This document shows positions 22,792 through 29,215 of a stretch of 29,215 nucleotides of DNA, in pieces. Position 1 is the first letter of the stretch. Each line of letters begins with the position of its first letter. The stretch comes from JALYUA01 sp038229875 (lineage in GTDB: Bacteria > Acidobacteriota > Thermoanaerobaculia > UBA5066 > Gp7-AA6): the NCBI GenBank assembly GCA_038229875.1, contig JBBROA010000044.1, forward strand, positions 1-29,215, read 5' to 3'. A model generated the notes under the pieces. That model searched no databases, had not been told where the DNA came from, and worked only from the letters and a program-made list of their open reading frames with translations. The position numbers were made by a program, and so were the translations under genes.

Positions 22792-23766
22792 ATGCTCCAC
22801 GTGATCCGGGACCCTCTCCGGGCGTCCGACCTTCCCCGCGGCGGCATCGTGACGATCGGCAACTTCGACGGCGTCCATCTCGGTCACCGCCGGATCTTAG
22901 AGGCGGTCGTCGCCCGCGCCCGCGAGGCCGGCCGGCCCGCGGTCGCGATTACGTTCGAGCCGCATCCGCTCGCCGTGCTCCGGCCCGACCACGCTCCCCG
23001 GCGGATCCAGACGCTCCGGCAGAAGGAGGAGGCCATCGAGGCGCTCGGGATCGACTTCCTCCTGGTCATCCCGTTCACGCGCGATTTCTCTCTCACGGAG
23101 CCCGAAGCGTTCGTCCGGGACTTTCTCTGTGAACGGCTCGCCGCGGCAGAGCTCGTGCTAGGGCAGCACTTCGCATTCGGGCGGGGGAAGAGGGGAGACC
23201 TCTCGCTGCTGAACCGCCTCGCCTCGGAGTGCGGATTCCTCGCCTGGGGAGTGGATGAGGTGGTGGAAGCCAGCGAGCCGGTGTCGTCGAGCCGCATCCG
23301 AAATTCGATTTCGACCGGCCGCCTCGCGGAGGCGGCGGCGATGCTGGGGCGCCCCTATTTTCTCGACGGGATCGTCTCCCGCGGCGACCGCGTGGGGCGC
23401 AAGATCGGATATCCCACGATCAACCTCGCGCCGGAGAACGAGCTCCACCCCGCTGACGGCGTCTACGTCACCTCGATCGAGATCTCGTCATTCGGCCGGC
23501 CGTTCGAGTGCGTGACGAACATCGGCCGCCGGCCGACCGTCTACGAGACCTTCTCGACCACGATCGAGACGTACGTTTTCGATTTCTCGTCGGACGTCTA
23601 TGGCGAGCGGGTGCGTCTCTTTTTCCACGAACGGTTGCGGGAGGAGCGCACGTTCCCATCGATGATGGCGTTGACCGAACAGATCGGCCACGACATCGAA
23701 TCGGCGCGAGCGTACTTCGCACGCGCGCACTCCGCGGAAGCGCCTTCGGGGGGCGATCCCTCCTGA
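22792..23766 (+). CDS. ribF: Bifunctional riboflavin kinase / FAD synthetase
   Basis: It phosphorylates riboflavin to FMN and adenylates FMN to FAD. The N-terminal nucleotidyltransferase domain has IGNFDGVHLGH (residues 22-32), AITFEPHP and the loop GQHFAFGRGKRGD, and the family motif SSSRIRNSI at about 164-172. The C-terminal riboflavin kinase domain begins near residue 185 (GRPYFLDGIV). It contains GRKIGYPTINL, where most family members have PTANL, followed by GVYVT, TNIGRRPT and the catalytic-side segment TIETYVFDF. At 324 aa the length is normal. The ATG gives a family-like start. It converges with the permease gene 25 nt downstream, across an inverted repeat. Confidence 0.93.
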   Translation: MLHVIRDPLRASDLPRGGIVTIGNFDGVHLGHRRILEAVVARAREAGRPAVAITFEPHPLAVLRPDHAPRRIQTLRQKEEAIEALGIDFLLVIPFTRDFSLTEPEAFVRDFLCERLAAAELVLGQHFAFGRGKRGDLSLLNRLASECGFLAWGVDEVVEASEPVSSSRIRNSISTGRLAEAAAMLGRPYFLDGIVSRGDRVGRKIGYPTINLAPENELHPADGVYVTSIEISSFGRPFECVTNIGRRPTVYETFSTTIETYVFDFSSDVYGERVRLFFHERLREERTFPSMMALTEQIGHDIESARAYFARAHSAEAPSGGDPS

Positions 23767-23796
23767 GGCCTGGCCGGCGCTCCGCCCGGTCTCAGG
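23762..23796. terminator. Inverted repeat spanning both stop codons of convergent ribF and permease genes
   Basis: CCTGAG at 23762-23767 pairs with CTCAGG at 23791-23796, and inside it CCGGCG pairs with CGCCCGG with one bulge. The ribF TGA and the complement of the permease TGA sit in the two arms. This could be a bidirectional terminator, although no T-tract is present on either side. Confidence 0.4.
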
Positions 23797-24622
23797 CGTG
23801 GATCGAGGGGCGAAACAGGCGCCGATAGCCCGCCAGGACGAGAAGCGCCGCTCCAAACGTCGCCACGATCGCCGCGCCGGTCGGCAGGTCGAGCAGAAAC
23901 GACAGCGCGACCCCCGCGGCGGAGACGAGCGCTCCCATCGTCCAGCCGATCGCCAGGCGCGGCCCGAGCCGTTCGGCAAACAGCATCGCGGTGACGGACG
24001 GAACGATCAGAAAGCAGAACACGAGGAGCACGCCCGCGATCGCCACTGAGGAAGTGACGACGAATCCGAAGGACATGTAAAAGAGGAAGTCCCACAGCCG
24101 GACGTTGACTCCGTCCCGCTCCGCCGCGCTTTCGTCCATCGAGATGGCGAGGAATCTCCGGCGAAAGATGTAGTGGAAGACCCCGACGAGCGCGTAGAGC
24201 ACCGCGGTCTTGCCGATCTCGGGCCATGTCACCGAGAGGATGTTGCCGACGAGCATTTCCTTCAGATGTTCCGTCTCCTGCGTCGCCTTGGACATGATCA
24301 GGATCGCCATCGCGGCGGAGACCGCGTACACGATGCCGATGATCGCCTCCTGAGGGATTCGCGTCTTCCGGTGCACGCGGGTGAGCGCGAAGATCGCGGC
24401 GCCCAGAAACGTGAAGCCGAGAGAGAACAGGTACGCGGTGGTCGAGTGGAGGTCGTATCCCGCGAGATAGGCAACCGTCGAGCCCAACGCCGCGATCTGC
24501 GCGAGCGAGAGGTCCACGAAAATGACGCCGCGCTCGACCACGTGCACTCCGAGGTACGCGTGGATCCCCGTCAGGATCAGGCTCGCCACGAACGCGGGGA
24601 GAAGAATCTGAAAAATCGTCAC
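23792..24622 (-). CDS. ABC-3 family metal transporter permease (ZnuB/TroC-like)
   Basis: This is a polytopic inner-membrane protein of 276 aa with about eight or nine helices, the channel subunit of a zinc/manganese/iron ABC importer. Typical family phrases are GIHAYLGVHVVERGVIFVDL, SLAQIAALG, PQEAIIGIVYAVSAAMAILI and a late segment TSSVAIAGVLLVFCFLIVPS. I start it at GTG 24622, which overlaps the stop of the binding-protein gene by four bases (GTGA), a common sign of translational coupling. The open frame further upstream is only a shadow of that gene. The usual ATPase gene is not found next to it. It is the last gene of the operon and converges with ribF. Confidence 0.9.
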   Translation of the reverse strand: MTIFQILLPAFVASLILTGIHAYLGVHVVERGVIFVDLSLAQIAALGSTVAYLAGYDLHSTTAYLFSLGFTFLGAAIFALTRVHRKTRIPQEAIIGIVYAVSAAMAILIMSKATQETEHLKEMLVGNILSVTWPEIGKTAVLYALVGVFHYIFRRRFLAISMDESAAERDGVNVRLWDFLFYMSFGFVVTSSVAIAGVLLVFCFLIVPSVTAMLFAERLGPRLAIGWTMGALVSAAGVALSFLLDLPTGAAIVATFGAALLVLAGYRRLFRPSIHA

Positions 24623-25536
24623 TTCTTGCCTTTCATGGCCGTGACGAAAGAATCGACGTCCTTGTCGAAGAGCGCGAAGTAATCCTTGACCTCCGGGATG
24701 CCTCCGACGGACGGGTAGAACACGACGACCACGGCTCCCGTCTTTCCGGCGATCGCGTTCGGCGTTTTCGCGTCGAAGTACGGCTCGACGAGAATCACCG
24801 CGATCTTTTCCGACTGGATCAGGTTGATGATCTCGAGCGTGTGCGAAGGGGACGGCGGGATTCCCGGCTTCGGCTCGACGTGCCCGGCGACGACCAGCTT
24901 GAAATGCTTCGCGAAGTTCGGCCACGAGTCGTGAAACGTGACGATCTTCGTTCCGGCGAAGGGCGCCATCTTCGCGTCCCATTCTCTGGTTTTCGCCACC
25001 AGCTTCGCGTCGAACGCGGCGAGGTTCTTGTCGTAGGTCGCCTTGCCCGCCGGATCGAGCTGGGAGAGGCGAGCCGCGATCGCGCGGGCGATGATGCGGC
25101 CGTTGTCCGGGTCCGTCCAGTAATGCGGATTGCCGTAGGGATGGACGTCTCCCATCGCCCGGGTCACCTGCGTCGTCGGCCTCTGAAGGATATCCACTCC
25201 GACGGAGGCGTCCAGATACCCCGGATTGCCCGGGTGAATTTTTCCGTTACGGCTCTGGTCGATCAGGGGCGGCAGGTAGCCGATCTCGAGCTCCAGCCCC
25301 GCGGTGATCAGAAGATCAGCGCGCGACAGCCGAACGATGAAGGACGGCTTGGCATCGACGAAGTGAGGGTCCTGGTAGCCCTTCGCGAGCGCGAACGCGT
25401 CGACGCGGTCGCCGCCGATCGCCTCGGCGATCGAGGCGAAGTCCTGAAGCGTCGAAACCACGTTCACTTTCGCGAACGCGGGCGAGGCGAGACCGATCAG
25501 CAGGGCGGGCAGCAGGAAGAAGGAAGCTTTTTTCAT
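24619..25536 (-). CDS. Periplasmic metal-binding protein of an ABC importer (ZnuA/TroA-like)
   Basis: This cluster A-I solute-binding protein of 305 aa captures a divalent metal in the periplasm. The signal peptide is MKKASFFLLPALLIGLASPAFA. Likely metal ligands are His58 (YQDPHFVDAKP), His138 (GNPHYWTDP), His202 (TFHDSWPNF) and an acidic residue near the end (Glu251 or Asp255 in VEPYFDAKT), matching the His3-Asp/Glu site of the family. The His-rich loop common in ZnuA is absent, so manganese or iron cannot be excluded. The ATG at 25536 is chosen for the signal peptide; the frame extends to 25611 into the preceding gene. It lies 10 nt after the beta-barrel gene and overlaps the permease gene. 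Confidence 0.9.
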   Translation of the reverse strand: MKKASFFLLPALLIGLASPAFAKVNVVSTLQDFASIAEAIGGDRVDAFALAKGYQDPHFVDAKPSFIVRLSRADLLITAGLELEIGYLPPLIDQSRNGKIHPGNPGYLDASVGVDILQRPTTQVTRAMGDVHPYGNPHYWTDPDNGRIIARAIAARLSQLDPAGKATYDKNLAAFDAKLVAKTREWDAKMAPFAGTKIVTFHDSWPNFAKHFKLVVAGHVEPKPGIPPSPSHTLEIINLIQSEKIAVILVEPYFDAKTPNAIAGKTGAVVVVFYPSVGGIPEVKDYFALFDKDVDSFVTAMKGKK

Positions 25537-25546
25537 GGCGTGGTCC

Positions 25547-26698
25547 TCAGAAAGGGTGAGCGCCATGGGCGCCGATGGCGAATTGGAGCTGGAGGAGGGC
25601 TTCCGTGGCATTGATTCCTCCGGCGTAACGGCGACGGCGAAGCTCCCCTCGAAGCTGGGAGAATTCGCTCGGCCAGAATGTCAGGAGGACCGCCTGCCCG
25701 GTGTCTCTCCGCGCCGCCTCGTCGGCGTGGTCGGAGGATTCGACGCGGGCGCCGGCGAACCAGCGCTTGGCGAGCTGGTACTCGCCGGAAACGAACCATC
25801 CGCGCGCCGTCTGCCGTCCGTCGGGCTGATCCCGCCGGCTGCGGTAGAGCTCGCCGCGAACCGAAGCGGAACGATAGCTGGCCCGCCGCAACGGCTTCCA
25901 GCGAAACGTGGCGTCGATCGCTTCCAGGCGCGTATGGCGCGTAATCTCTTCGGTCGAGGTCGCGTTGGGACCGTATCCGTACGAGAAGCCGAGCTCGAGG
26001 TTGCTGCTCTCGGAGATATCCCCGTAGGCGCGGTAATGCGCGTTGTAGGCCAGGTCGCCCCGGTGCTGCGCCTGGAAGAGGCCCTCCGATTCGCCGCGGA
26101 AGACCTGGACGGTGAGCTCCGAGAAGAGGTCCGCCGGCAGCGGGAGCAGGCGCGATAGCGAAACGCCGTCGCCGATCCAGCCCTCTTCGCCCCCGAGCAG
26201 GTTGACGATGGGAAGCGGCTCGTCGGCCCAGGGCAGCACGTGCAGGTGCAGCGTGTTGATCTTCCCGAACTGCACGCGCATGCGCCCGACCTTCGCGAGA
26301 AACTGCGCGGGAAGCGCGGTGAACGTCAGGAAGCCTTCTTCGACGGACACGTTGCTGCCGTTGAAGGACAGAAAGAAGTCGGCCTTGGCATAGGGATCGA
26401 CGATCGCCTGGAGACCGAGCTCCGACTCGCGCAGGTTCAGATTCGGAAGGTTCTCGACCGGGTTTCGACCCGCCACACCGAGAAAGTTGCCGATGACGGA
26501 AATGGAAGGGTTGAAGTAGTTCGAGGTCTGCGAGCCTCCGCCGGCCGCCGGGGCGGGAGGGGGAGGGCCCGGCGGAGGTGTTTCCGGCGTCCCCGGTGTC
26601 GGCGTTGGCTGCGGCGCGGGAGTCGCCTCCTGCGCCGTCGCAAAGGCGCACCAGGACGCCATGAGAATGATCGCGACGAGAGAGATCCGAAGCCTCAT
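25547..26698 (-). CDS. Outer-membrane beta-barrel protein in the metal-uptake operon, 383 aa
   Basis: A signal peptide (MRLRISLVAIILMASWCAFA, cleavage before QE) is followed by a Pro-rich spacer (residues ~24-50). A body of alternating amphipathic strands ending in Phe (GAHGAHPF) is typical of outer-membrane barrels. Phrases such as SISVIGNFLGV, DPYAKADFFLSFNG, EEGFLTFTALPAQFLAKVG and NLELGFSYGYGPN resemble porin-like proteins that precede metal ABC importers in several phyla. The His-containing KINTLHLHVLPWADEP could contact metal, but this is only a guess. Position at the head of the binding-protein and permease genes suggests passage of metal across the outer membrane. A TonB box is not evident. 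Confidence 0.75.
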   Translation of the reverse strand: MRLRISLVAIILMASWCAFATAQEATPAPQPTPTPGTPETPPPGPPPPAPAAGGGSQTSNYFNPSISVIGNFLGVAGRNPVENLPNLNLRESELGLQAIVDPYAKADFFLSFNGSNVSVEEGFLTFTALPAQFLAKVGRMRVQFGKINTLHLHVLPWADEPLPIVNLLGGEEGWIGDGVSLSRLLPLPADLFSELTVQVFRGESEGLFQAQHRGDLAYNAHYRAYGDISESSNLELGFSYGYGPNATSTEEITRHTRLEAIDATFRWKPLRRASYRSASVRGELYRSRRDQPDGRQTARGWFVSGEYQLAKRWFAGARVESSDHADEAARRDTGQAVLLTFWPSEFSQLRGELRRRRYAGGINATEALLQLQFAIGAHGAHPF

Positions 26699-26767
26699 CT
26701 ATCCTCCTGCCTCCTGCCGGTCGTGCCGGCACCGTGCGCCCGGCAAAACGCCGGGGCGCCCAGGCAC

Positions 26768-27136
26768 TCAGGCGAGTGCGGGAGGAGCGCGCCCGTCATC
26801 GAGACGCGGCGCGAAGAGCCGGAGAGGGCGGGTCGGAACGGCGATAAACGAGCTGACGGCACGCGCCGGGGCCGGCGCGAAGACTGCGAGGCCCGACAGG
26901 GAGACGTCGCGGTGGGCAAGACAGGCGAGACAGCCGTGCCCCGCGGAGGGGTCCGGCGAGTCCGCGATCCATGACAGCGCGTCGGGCATCGACGAGACCG
27001 CTCGCGGCGGCGCGCCGGGCTCCGGGTGAAGGCCGAAGGATCCCGCGATCGCGGCCAGGGCCGCCGCGAACAGGAGGACGCGCGTGAAGCGGGCCTTCCG
27101 GACGGCTTGCAGCATTGGTTTTCGGAAACGGGCCAC
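26768..27136 (-). CDS. Small exported or membrane-anchored HxCxxC protein, first gene of the metal operon, 122 aa
   Basis: A basic N-terminus (MARFRKPMLQAVRKARFTR) and one hydrophobic span (VLLFAAALAAIAGSFGL) lead into a Pro/Ala-rich extracytoplasmic part. Its only striking feature is GHGCLACLAHRDVS (about residues 65-78), a His/Cys motif resembling the C-x-x-C-x-x-H of DUF2946-like small proteins found near metal-uptake genes. I start at GTG 27136 because TACAAT lies exactly 6 nt upstream. ATG 27115 (MLQAVRK) is the alternative. The gap to the barrel gene is 69 nt, and transcription is divergent from the CDF-like gene. A role in metal sensing, delivery or redox is inference only. Confidence 0.62.
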   Translation of the reverse strand: MARFRKPMLQAVRKARFTRVLLFAAALAAIAGSFGLHPEPGAPPRAVSSMPDALSWIADSPDPSAGHGCLACLAHRDVSLSGLAVFAPAPARAVSSFIAVPTRPLRLFAPRLDDGRAPPALA

Positions 27137-27142
27137 GGTGGC

Positions 27143-27148
27143 ATTGTA
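27143..27148 (-). promoter_or_regulatory. -10 box TACAAT for the metal-uptake operon
   Basis: TACAAT on the minus strand ends 6 nt before GTG 27136. With a start site 5-8 nt downstream of the box, the mRNA would begin at or next to the start codon. Confidence 0.5.
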
Positions 27149-27149
27149 T

Positions 27150-27178
27150 TCCGTCCCTTGTCGCCTGGAGCGGACGGA
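27150..27178. promoter_or_regulatory. Candidate operator: 7-bp inverted repeat between two divergent -10 boxes
   Basis: TCCGTCC at 27150-27156 is the exact reverse complement of GGACGGA at 27172-27178, with a 15-nt spacer. It occupies the gap between the minus-strand TACAAT (27143-27148) and the plus-strand TAGAAT (27189-27194). A regulator bound there could control metal import and the CDF-like gene together. It does not match the AT-rich Zur or Fur consensus. Confidence 0.4.
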
Positions 27179-27188
27179 GCGCCTTGCT

Positions 27189-27194
27189 TAGAAT
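27189..27194 (+). promoter_or_regulatory. -10 box TAGAAT for the CDF-like gene
   Basis: TAGAAT ends 6 nt before GTG 27201, and no Shine-Dalgarno sequence is possible in that space. This supports a leaderless mRNA. Confidence 0.5.
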
Positions 27195-27200
27195 GGGCTC

Positions 27201-27869
27201 GTGTCCGACGTGCCGCTTTTAGATCCCGCCTCGGAGCTGCCGCCCGCCCGTACGGCCGGGAATTCGGGCCTGCGCCGCAGGATGTACTGGCTGCTCGGGC
27301 TGACTTTCGTGCATGTGGTCGGCGAGGGAGGCCTGGCCTTCTACGAGGCGCTCCGCGTCGGAAGCCTCGCGCTTCTGGCTTTCGCCCTCGAGAGCGTCAT
27401 CGAGGGCGGGGCGGCTCTTCTGGCGGTTCGCCACCTTCGGCATCTCTCCGACGAGGAGGAGGACCACGCGCGCAGCGACCAGAACCTGGCGCGCTGGATC
27501 GGCGTGTCCTTCCTGCTCCTCGCAACGTACACGACCATCCGCGGGATCGTCGAGCTTTCCGGAGGCGCTCACGCGGACAGAAGTCCCCTCGGCCTCTATC
27601 TGACGATCTTCGCCACGTTCGGAATGCCGTTCATCGGCTACTGGAAGTGGAAAACCAGCCACGCGCTCGACAGCAAGGGTCTTGCGGCGGAGGCGAAGGA
27701 ATCGATCGCTTGCTCCGCCGACTCGGCACTGACCCTTCTCGCGATGATCGGCGGCCTCCTGGGGGCTCCCGGCTGGCTGGACCCCGCCCTCTCCCTCCTC
27801 ATGGTGCCGTGGTTTCTCCGGGAGGGGCTCGCGCACGTGCGCGGCCGGGTGCATGCGCATGTGCATTGA
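27201..27869 (+). CDS. CDF-like cation transporter, transmembrane domain only, 222 aa
   Basis: Five or six hydrophobic spans follow a 25-residue cytoplasmic tail. The pattern LLAFALESVIEGGAALLAV, then ARWIGVSFLLLATYTTIRGI, a Pro-Leu-Gly loop and AEAKESIACSADSALTLLAM matches cation-diffusion-facilitator-type transporters that lack the C-terminal cytoplasmic zinc-binding domain. The helix-2 site is E-S-x-x-E rather than the more common D-S-x-x-D/E. The C-terminus is His-rich (RGRVHAHVH), a possible metal-binding tail. Start GTG 27201 follows the -10 box by 6 nt. Divergent placement from a metal importer supports a role in metal efflux or balance (inference). Confidence 0.68.
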   Translation: MSDVPLLDPASELPPARTAGNSGLRRRMYWLLGLTFVHVVGEGGLAFYEALRVGSLALLAFALESVIEGGAALLAVRHLRHLSDEEEDHARSDQNLARWIGVSFLLLATYTTIRGIVELSGGAHADRSPLGLYLTIFATFGMPFIGYWKWKTSHALDSKGLAAEAKESIACSADSALTLLAMIGGLLGAPGWLDPALSLLMVPWFLREGLAHVRGRVHAHVH

Positions 27870-27960
27870 GAAGGCGCCGGGGGCCGGGCGGGGGCGGCGT
27901 GCCCCGGCAAAGGGCGAAGTGAGAAAAGGGGACTCGTTGGGTCCCACGGCCCATCGCCTC

Positions 27961-27972
27961 CCGTCGTAAGAT
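27961..27972 (+). promoter_or_regulatory. Promoter-like 12-mer CCGTCGTAAGAT upstream of trxA
   Basis: TAAGAT (27967-27972) is a good -10 hexamer about 50 nt before the trxA start, so this gene would have a normal leader, and it does carry a Shine-Dalgarno sequence. The same 12 bases recur at 28451-28462 before the next gene. No TTGACA-like -35 element is seen at either place. Confidence 0.5.
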
Positions 27973-28022
27973 GAATCTTCAGGCCCGCATTTCGCATATG
28001 TCTGGATGGAGGGAATGGACCG

Positions 28023-28355
28023 ATGTCGGATAACCCGAATGTGCATGAGGTTTCGGATACGAGCTTCGACGGGGACATCCTGAAGAGCGACCGGCCGGTG
28101 CTCGTCGATTTCTGGGCGCCCTGGTGCGGCCCCTGTCGCTCGGTGGCCCCGATCGTGGACGACCTCGCGACGCAGTACAAGGACAAGCTCAAGGTGGCGA
28201 AGATCAACGTGGATGAGTCTTCGCAGGTGGCGATGAAGTACCAGGTGACGTCGATTCCGACGTTCATCGTGTTTAAGAACGGCCAGGTCGCGGATCGCGT
28301 TCTCGGGGCACTGCCGAGGAGCGAATTCGTCAAGTTCATCGACCGGAACCTGTGA
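28023..28355 (+). CDS. trxA: Thioredoxin
   Basis: This cytoplasmic disulfide reductase of 110 aa, the standard length, has active site WAPWCGPC with Cys35 and Cys38. VLVDFWAPW on the preceding strand, the buried Asp in VDF, the cis-Pro loop VTSIPTFIVF and the end KNGQVADRVLGALPRSEF are all canonical. Ser40 replaces the usual Lys or Met after the active site (CGPCRSVAPI). GGAGGGA about 9 nt upstream supports ATG 28023. The gene has its own promoter-like motif and a strong terminator, so it is probably monocistronic. Confidence 0.95.
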   Translation: MSDNPNVHEVSDTSFDGDILKSDRPVLVDFWAPWCGPCRSVAPIVDDLATQYKDKLKVAKINVDESSQVAMKYQVTSIPTFIVFKNGQVADRVLGALPRSEFVKFIDRNL

Positions 28356-28360
28356 TTTCG

Positions 28361-28410
28361 AGGGCGCGCGGCGCCCTGGAGGAAAGGGGGGGCGAACGCC
28401 CTCCTTTTTC
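28361..28410 (+). terminator. Rho-independent terminator of trxA, with an extra hairpin in front
   Basis: AGGGCGC (28361-28367) and GCGCCCT (28371-28377) form a perfect 7-bp stem with a 3-nt loop. A second stem at 28383-28407 follows: AAAG plus a G-run and C pair with GCCCTCCTTT across a GAAC loop, with one G-T pair and one bulged G. It runs straight into TTTTTC. The second hairpin plus T-tract is a textbook intrinsic terminator. Confidence 0.85.
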
Positions 28411-28450
28411 TTTGAAGAAGACCCTGGACGGCAAATCCGAAGCCCATTTG

Positions 28451-28462
28451 CCGTCGTAAGAT
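28451..28462 (+). promoter_or_regulatory. Promoter-like 12-mer CCGTCGTAAGAT upstream of the DUF2064 gene
   Basis: This is an exact copy of the motif at 27961-27972. Here TAAGAT ends only 7 nt before GTG 28470, so the transcript would be leaderless or nearly so. Confidence 0.5.
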
Positions 28463-28469
28463 AGTCGTC

Positions 28470-29192
28470 GTGAAGCGATCCCTGGTCCTTTTTGCCCGCG
28501 AGCCTTCCAGCGAAGCGCGCGCGAAGGGGTTTGCCGCGGCCGGAGCCGCCGACCTCTTTGCCTCGTTCGCCGTGGGATGGCTCGATGCCGCCGAAAGCGC
28601 CGGCGCGGGGCTCGTCGTAGCGGCTCCTGCGGAAGACCTGGCGGCGTGGCGCCGGCGCCTGCCCCCGGACCGCGGAATCGTCTGGATCGCCCAGCACGGA
28701 CGTTCTTTCGGGCAGCGGCTCGAGGAGAGCGCCCGCCGAGTCGTTTCAGACGGCGGTTCCGCGGTTCTCGTCGGCGGCGACGTCCCTCCGAGCGCGCCGG
28801 CCGTCTCCCGCGCGTTCGATGCGCTCGATCAAGGAGCGGACGCGGTTCTCGCGCCTTCGCCGGATGGCGGTGTCTCCCTGGTGGCCCTCACCCCGCTCGA
28901 TCTCGATCTTCTCCGGGGCCTCGCCGCGGGCAGCGCCGATGTCTTCCGCGCCCTGGCGGCCGCTCTCGAAAAACGCGGCCGGACGGTCGAGGTCATCGGA
29001 TTTGCCCCCGACGTCGACGGGCGCCGCGACCTGCGCCGCTTGATGCACTCGGGCGCAGTCCTGCTCTCACGCTCCCTGCTCCGCCGGGCGCTGGCGATTC
29101 CCGCGTCGCCCCGCGACGGTCATCGTCCGGCCCCCCGGTCCCTGCGTCTTTCGGGGCCCTCCGGCCTTCGAGCTCCTCCCGCCTTCGCGTAA
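28470..29192 (+). CDS. DUF2064 / GT-A-fold nucleotidyl- or glycosyltransferase-like protein, 240 aa
   Basis: The N-terminal strand and loop (VLFAREPSSEARAKGF), GLVVAAPAEDLAAW, QHGRSFGQRLEES, VLVGGDVPPSAP and VLAPSPDGGVSLVAL follow the order of DUF2064 (TIGR04282-type) proteins. These have the GT-A fold of CofC and MobA-like transferases. The GGD-x-P motif stands where the family's G-x-D-x-P metal-binding Asp lies. The basic substrate-binding Lys/Arg in the first loop is less regular than usual (usually P-x-x-G-x-x-K-T-R-L). The last ~45 residues are Arg/Pro/Ser-rich and may be disordered or partly non-native. Substrate is unknown. It starts at GTG 28470 immediately after a promoter-like motif, following the trxA terminator. 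Confidence 0.75.
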   Translation: MKRSLVLFAREPSSEARAKGFAAAGAADLFASFAVGWLDAAESAGAGLVVAAPAEDLAAWRRRLPPDRGIVWIAQHGRSFGQRLEESARRVVSDGGSAVLVGGDVPPSAPAVSRAFDALDQGADAVLAPSPDGGVSLVALTPLDLDLLRGLAAGSADVFRALAAALEKRGRTVEVIGFAPDVDGRRDLRRLMHSGAVLLSRSLLRRALAIPASPRDGHRPAPRSLRLSGPSGLRAPPAFA

Positions 29193-29215
29193 CGACTCTC
29201 CCGTAGTCGAAACGC

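Noticed and set aside
27876..27908. GC-rich hairpin after the CDF-like gene (GCCGGGG with CCCCGGC)
   Set aside because: The loop is 19 nt and no T-tract follows. Such pairings are expected by chance in this GC-rich stretch.
27219..28697. Minus-strand open frame of 492 codons across the CDF-like gene and trxA
   Set aside because: It runs opposite two real genes and a terminator and has no domain.

Overview
The window is a high-GC bacterial chromosome segment. Gene content suggests Acidobacteriota or a related phylum: DUF4388 next to a diguanylate cyclase, secreted NHL and HEAT repeat proteins, traces of M2-family peptidase genes, and DUF4214. The phylum is an inference; no rRNA or other marker gene is present. 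No tRNA, rRNA, CRISPR array, transposase or integrase was seen.

Region 1 (1 to about 9.5 kb) is accessory. It looks visibly less GC-rich and less codon-biased than the rest, and it holds almost only exported or membrane-anchored proteins of unknown function. These are a partial CDS at the left edge, two secreted HEAT-type proteins (351-1511, 1794-3005), a tandem pair of single-pass anchored proteins (3364-4050, 4064-4648), a six-repeat NHL protein (5175-6749) and, on the opposite strand, a large secreted protein (6755-9166). The large protein ends in the same HEAT module as the 1794-3005 protein. Two decayed 3' ends of an M2 peptidase (angiotensin-converting-enzyme family) gene lie in direct orientation at 4815-5021 and 9182-9298. 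They bracket the convergent NHL and HEAT genes like a two-gene cassette.

Region 2 (9.5-19.96 kb) holds mixed metabolic and envelope genes: an NAD-dependent sugar-nucleotide epimerase, a 3-methyladenine DNA glycosylase, an operon of a DUF4388 protein and a GAF-GAF-GGDEF diguanylate cyclase, a glutaryl-CoA dehydrogenase, a small conserved-looking protein, a methyltransferase fused to DUF4214, and a large GT-C-like membrane protein with a C-terminal Ig-like domain.

Region 3 (19.97-23.77 kb) is housekeeping on the plus strand: asnS, rimO and ribF. rimO appears to start at a CTG codon behind a perfect Shine-Dalgarno sequence.

Region 4 (23.79-27.87 kb) is a metal-homeostasis locus. A minus-strand operon runs from a small HxCxxC protein through an outer-membrane beta-barrel protein and a ZnuA-like binding protein to an ABC-3 permease. 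It is divergent from a CDF-like transporter. No ABC ATPase gene is present. Region 5 (27.96-29.2 kb) holds trxA, a terminator and a DUF2064 GT-A-like protein.

A recurring theme is a sigma-70-like -10 hexamer only 6-12 nt upstream of start codons without a clear Shine-Dalgarno sequence. This suggests leaderless or near-leaderless transcripts for about half the genes outside region 1.
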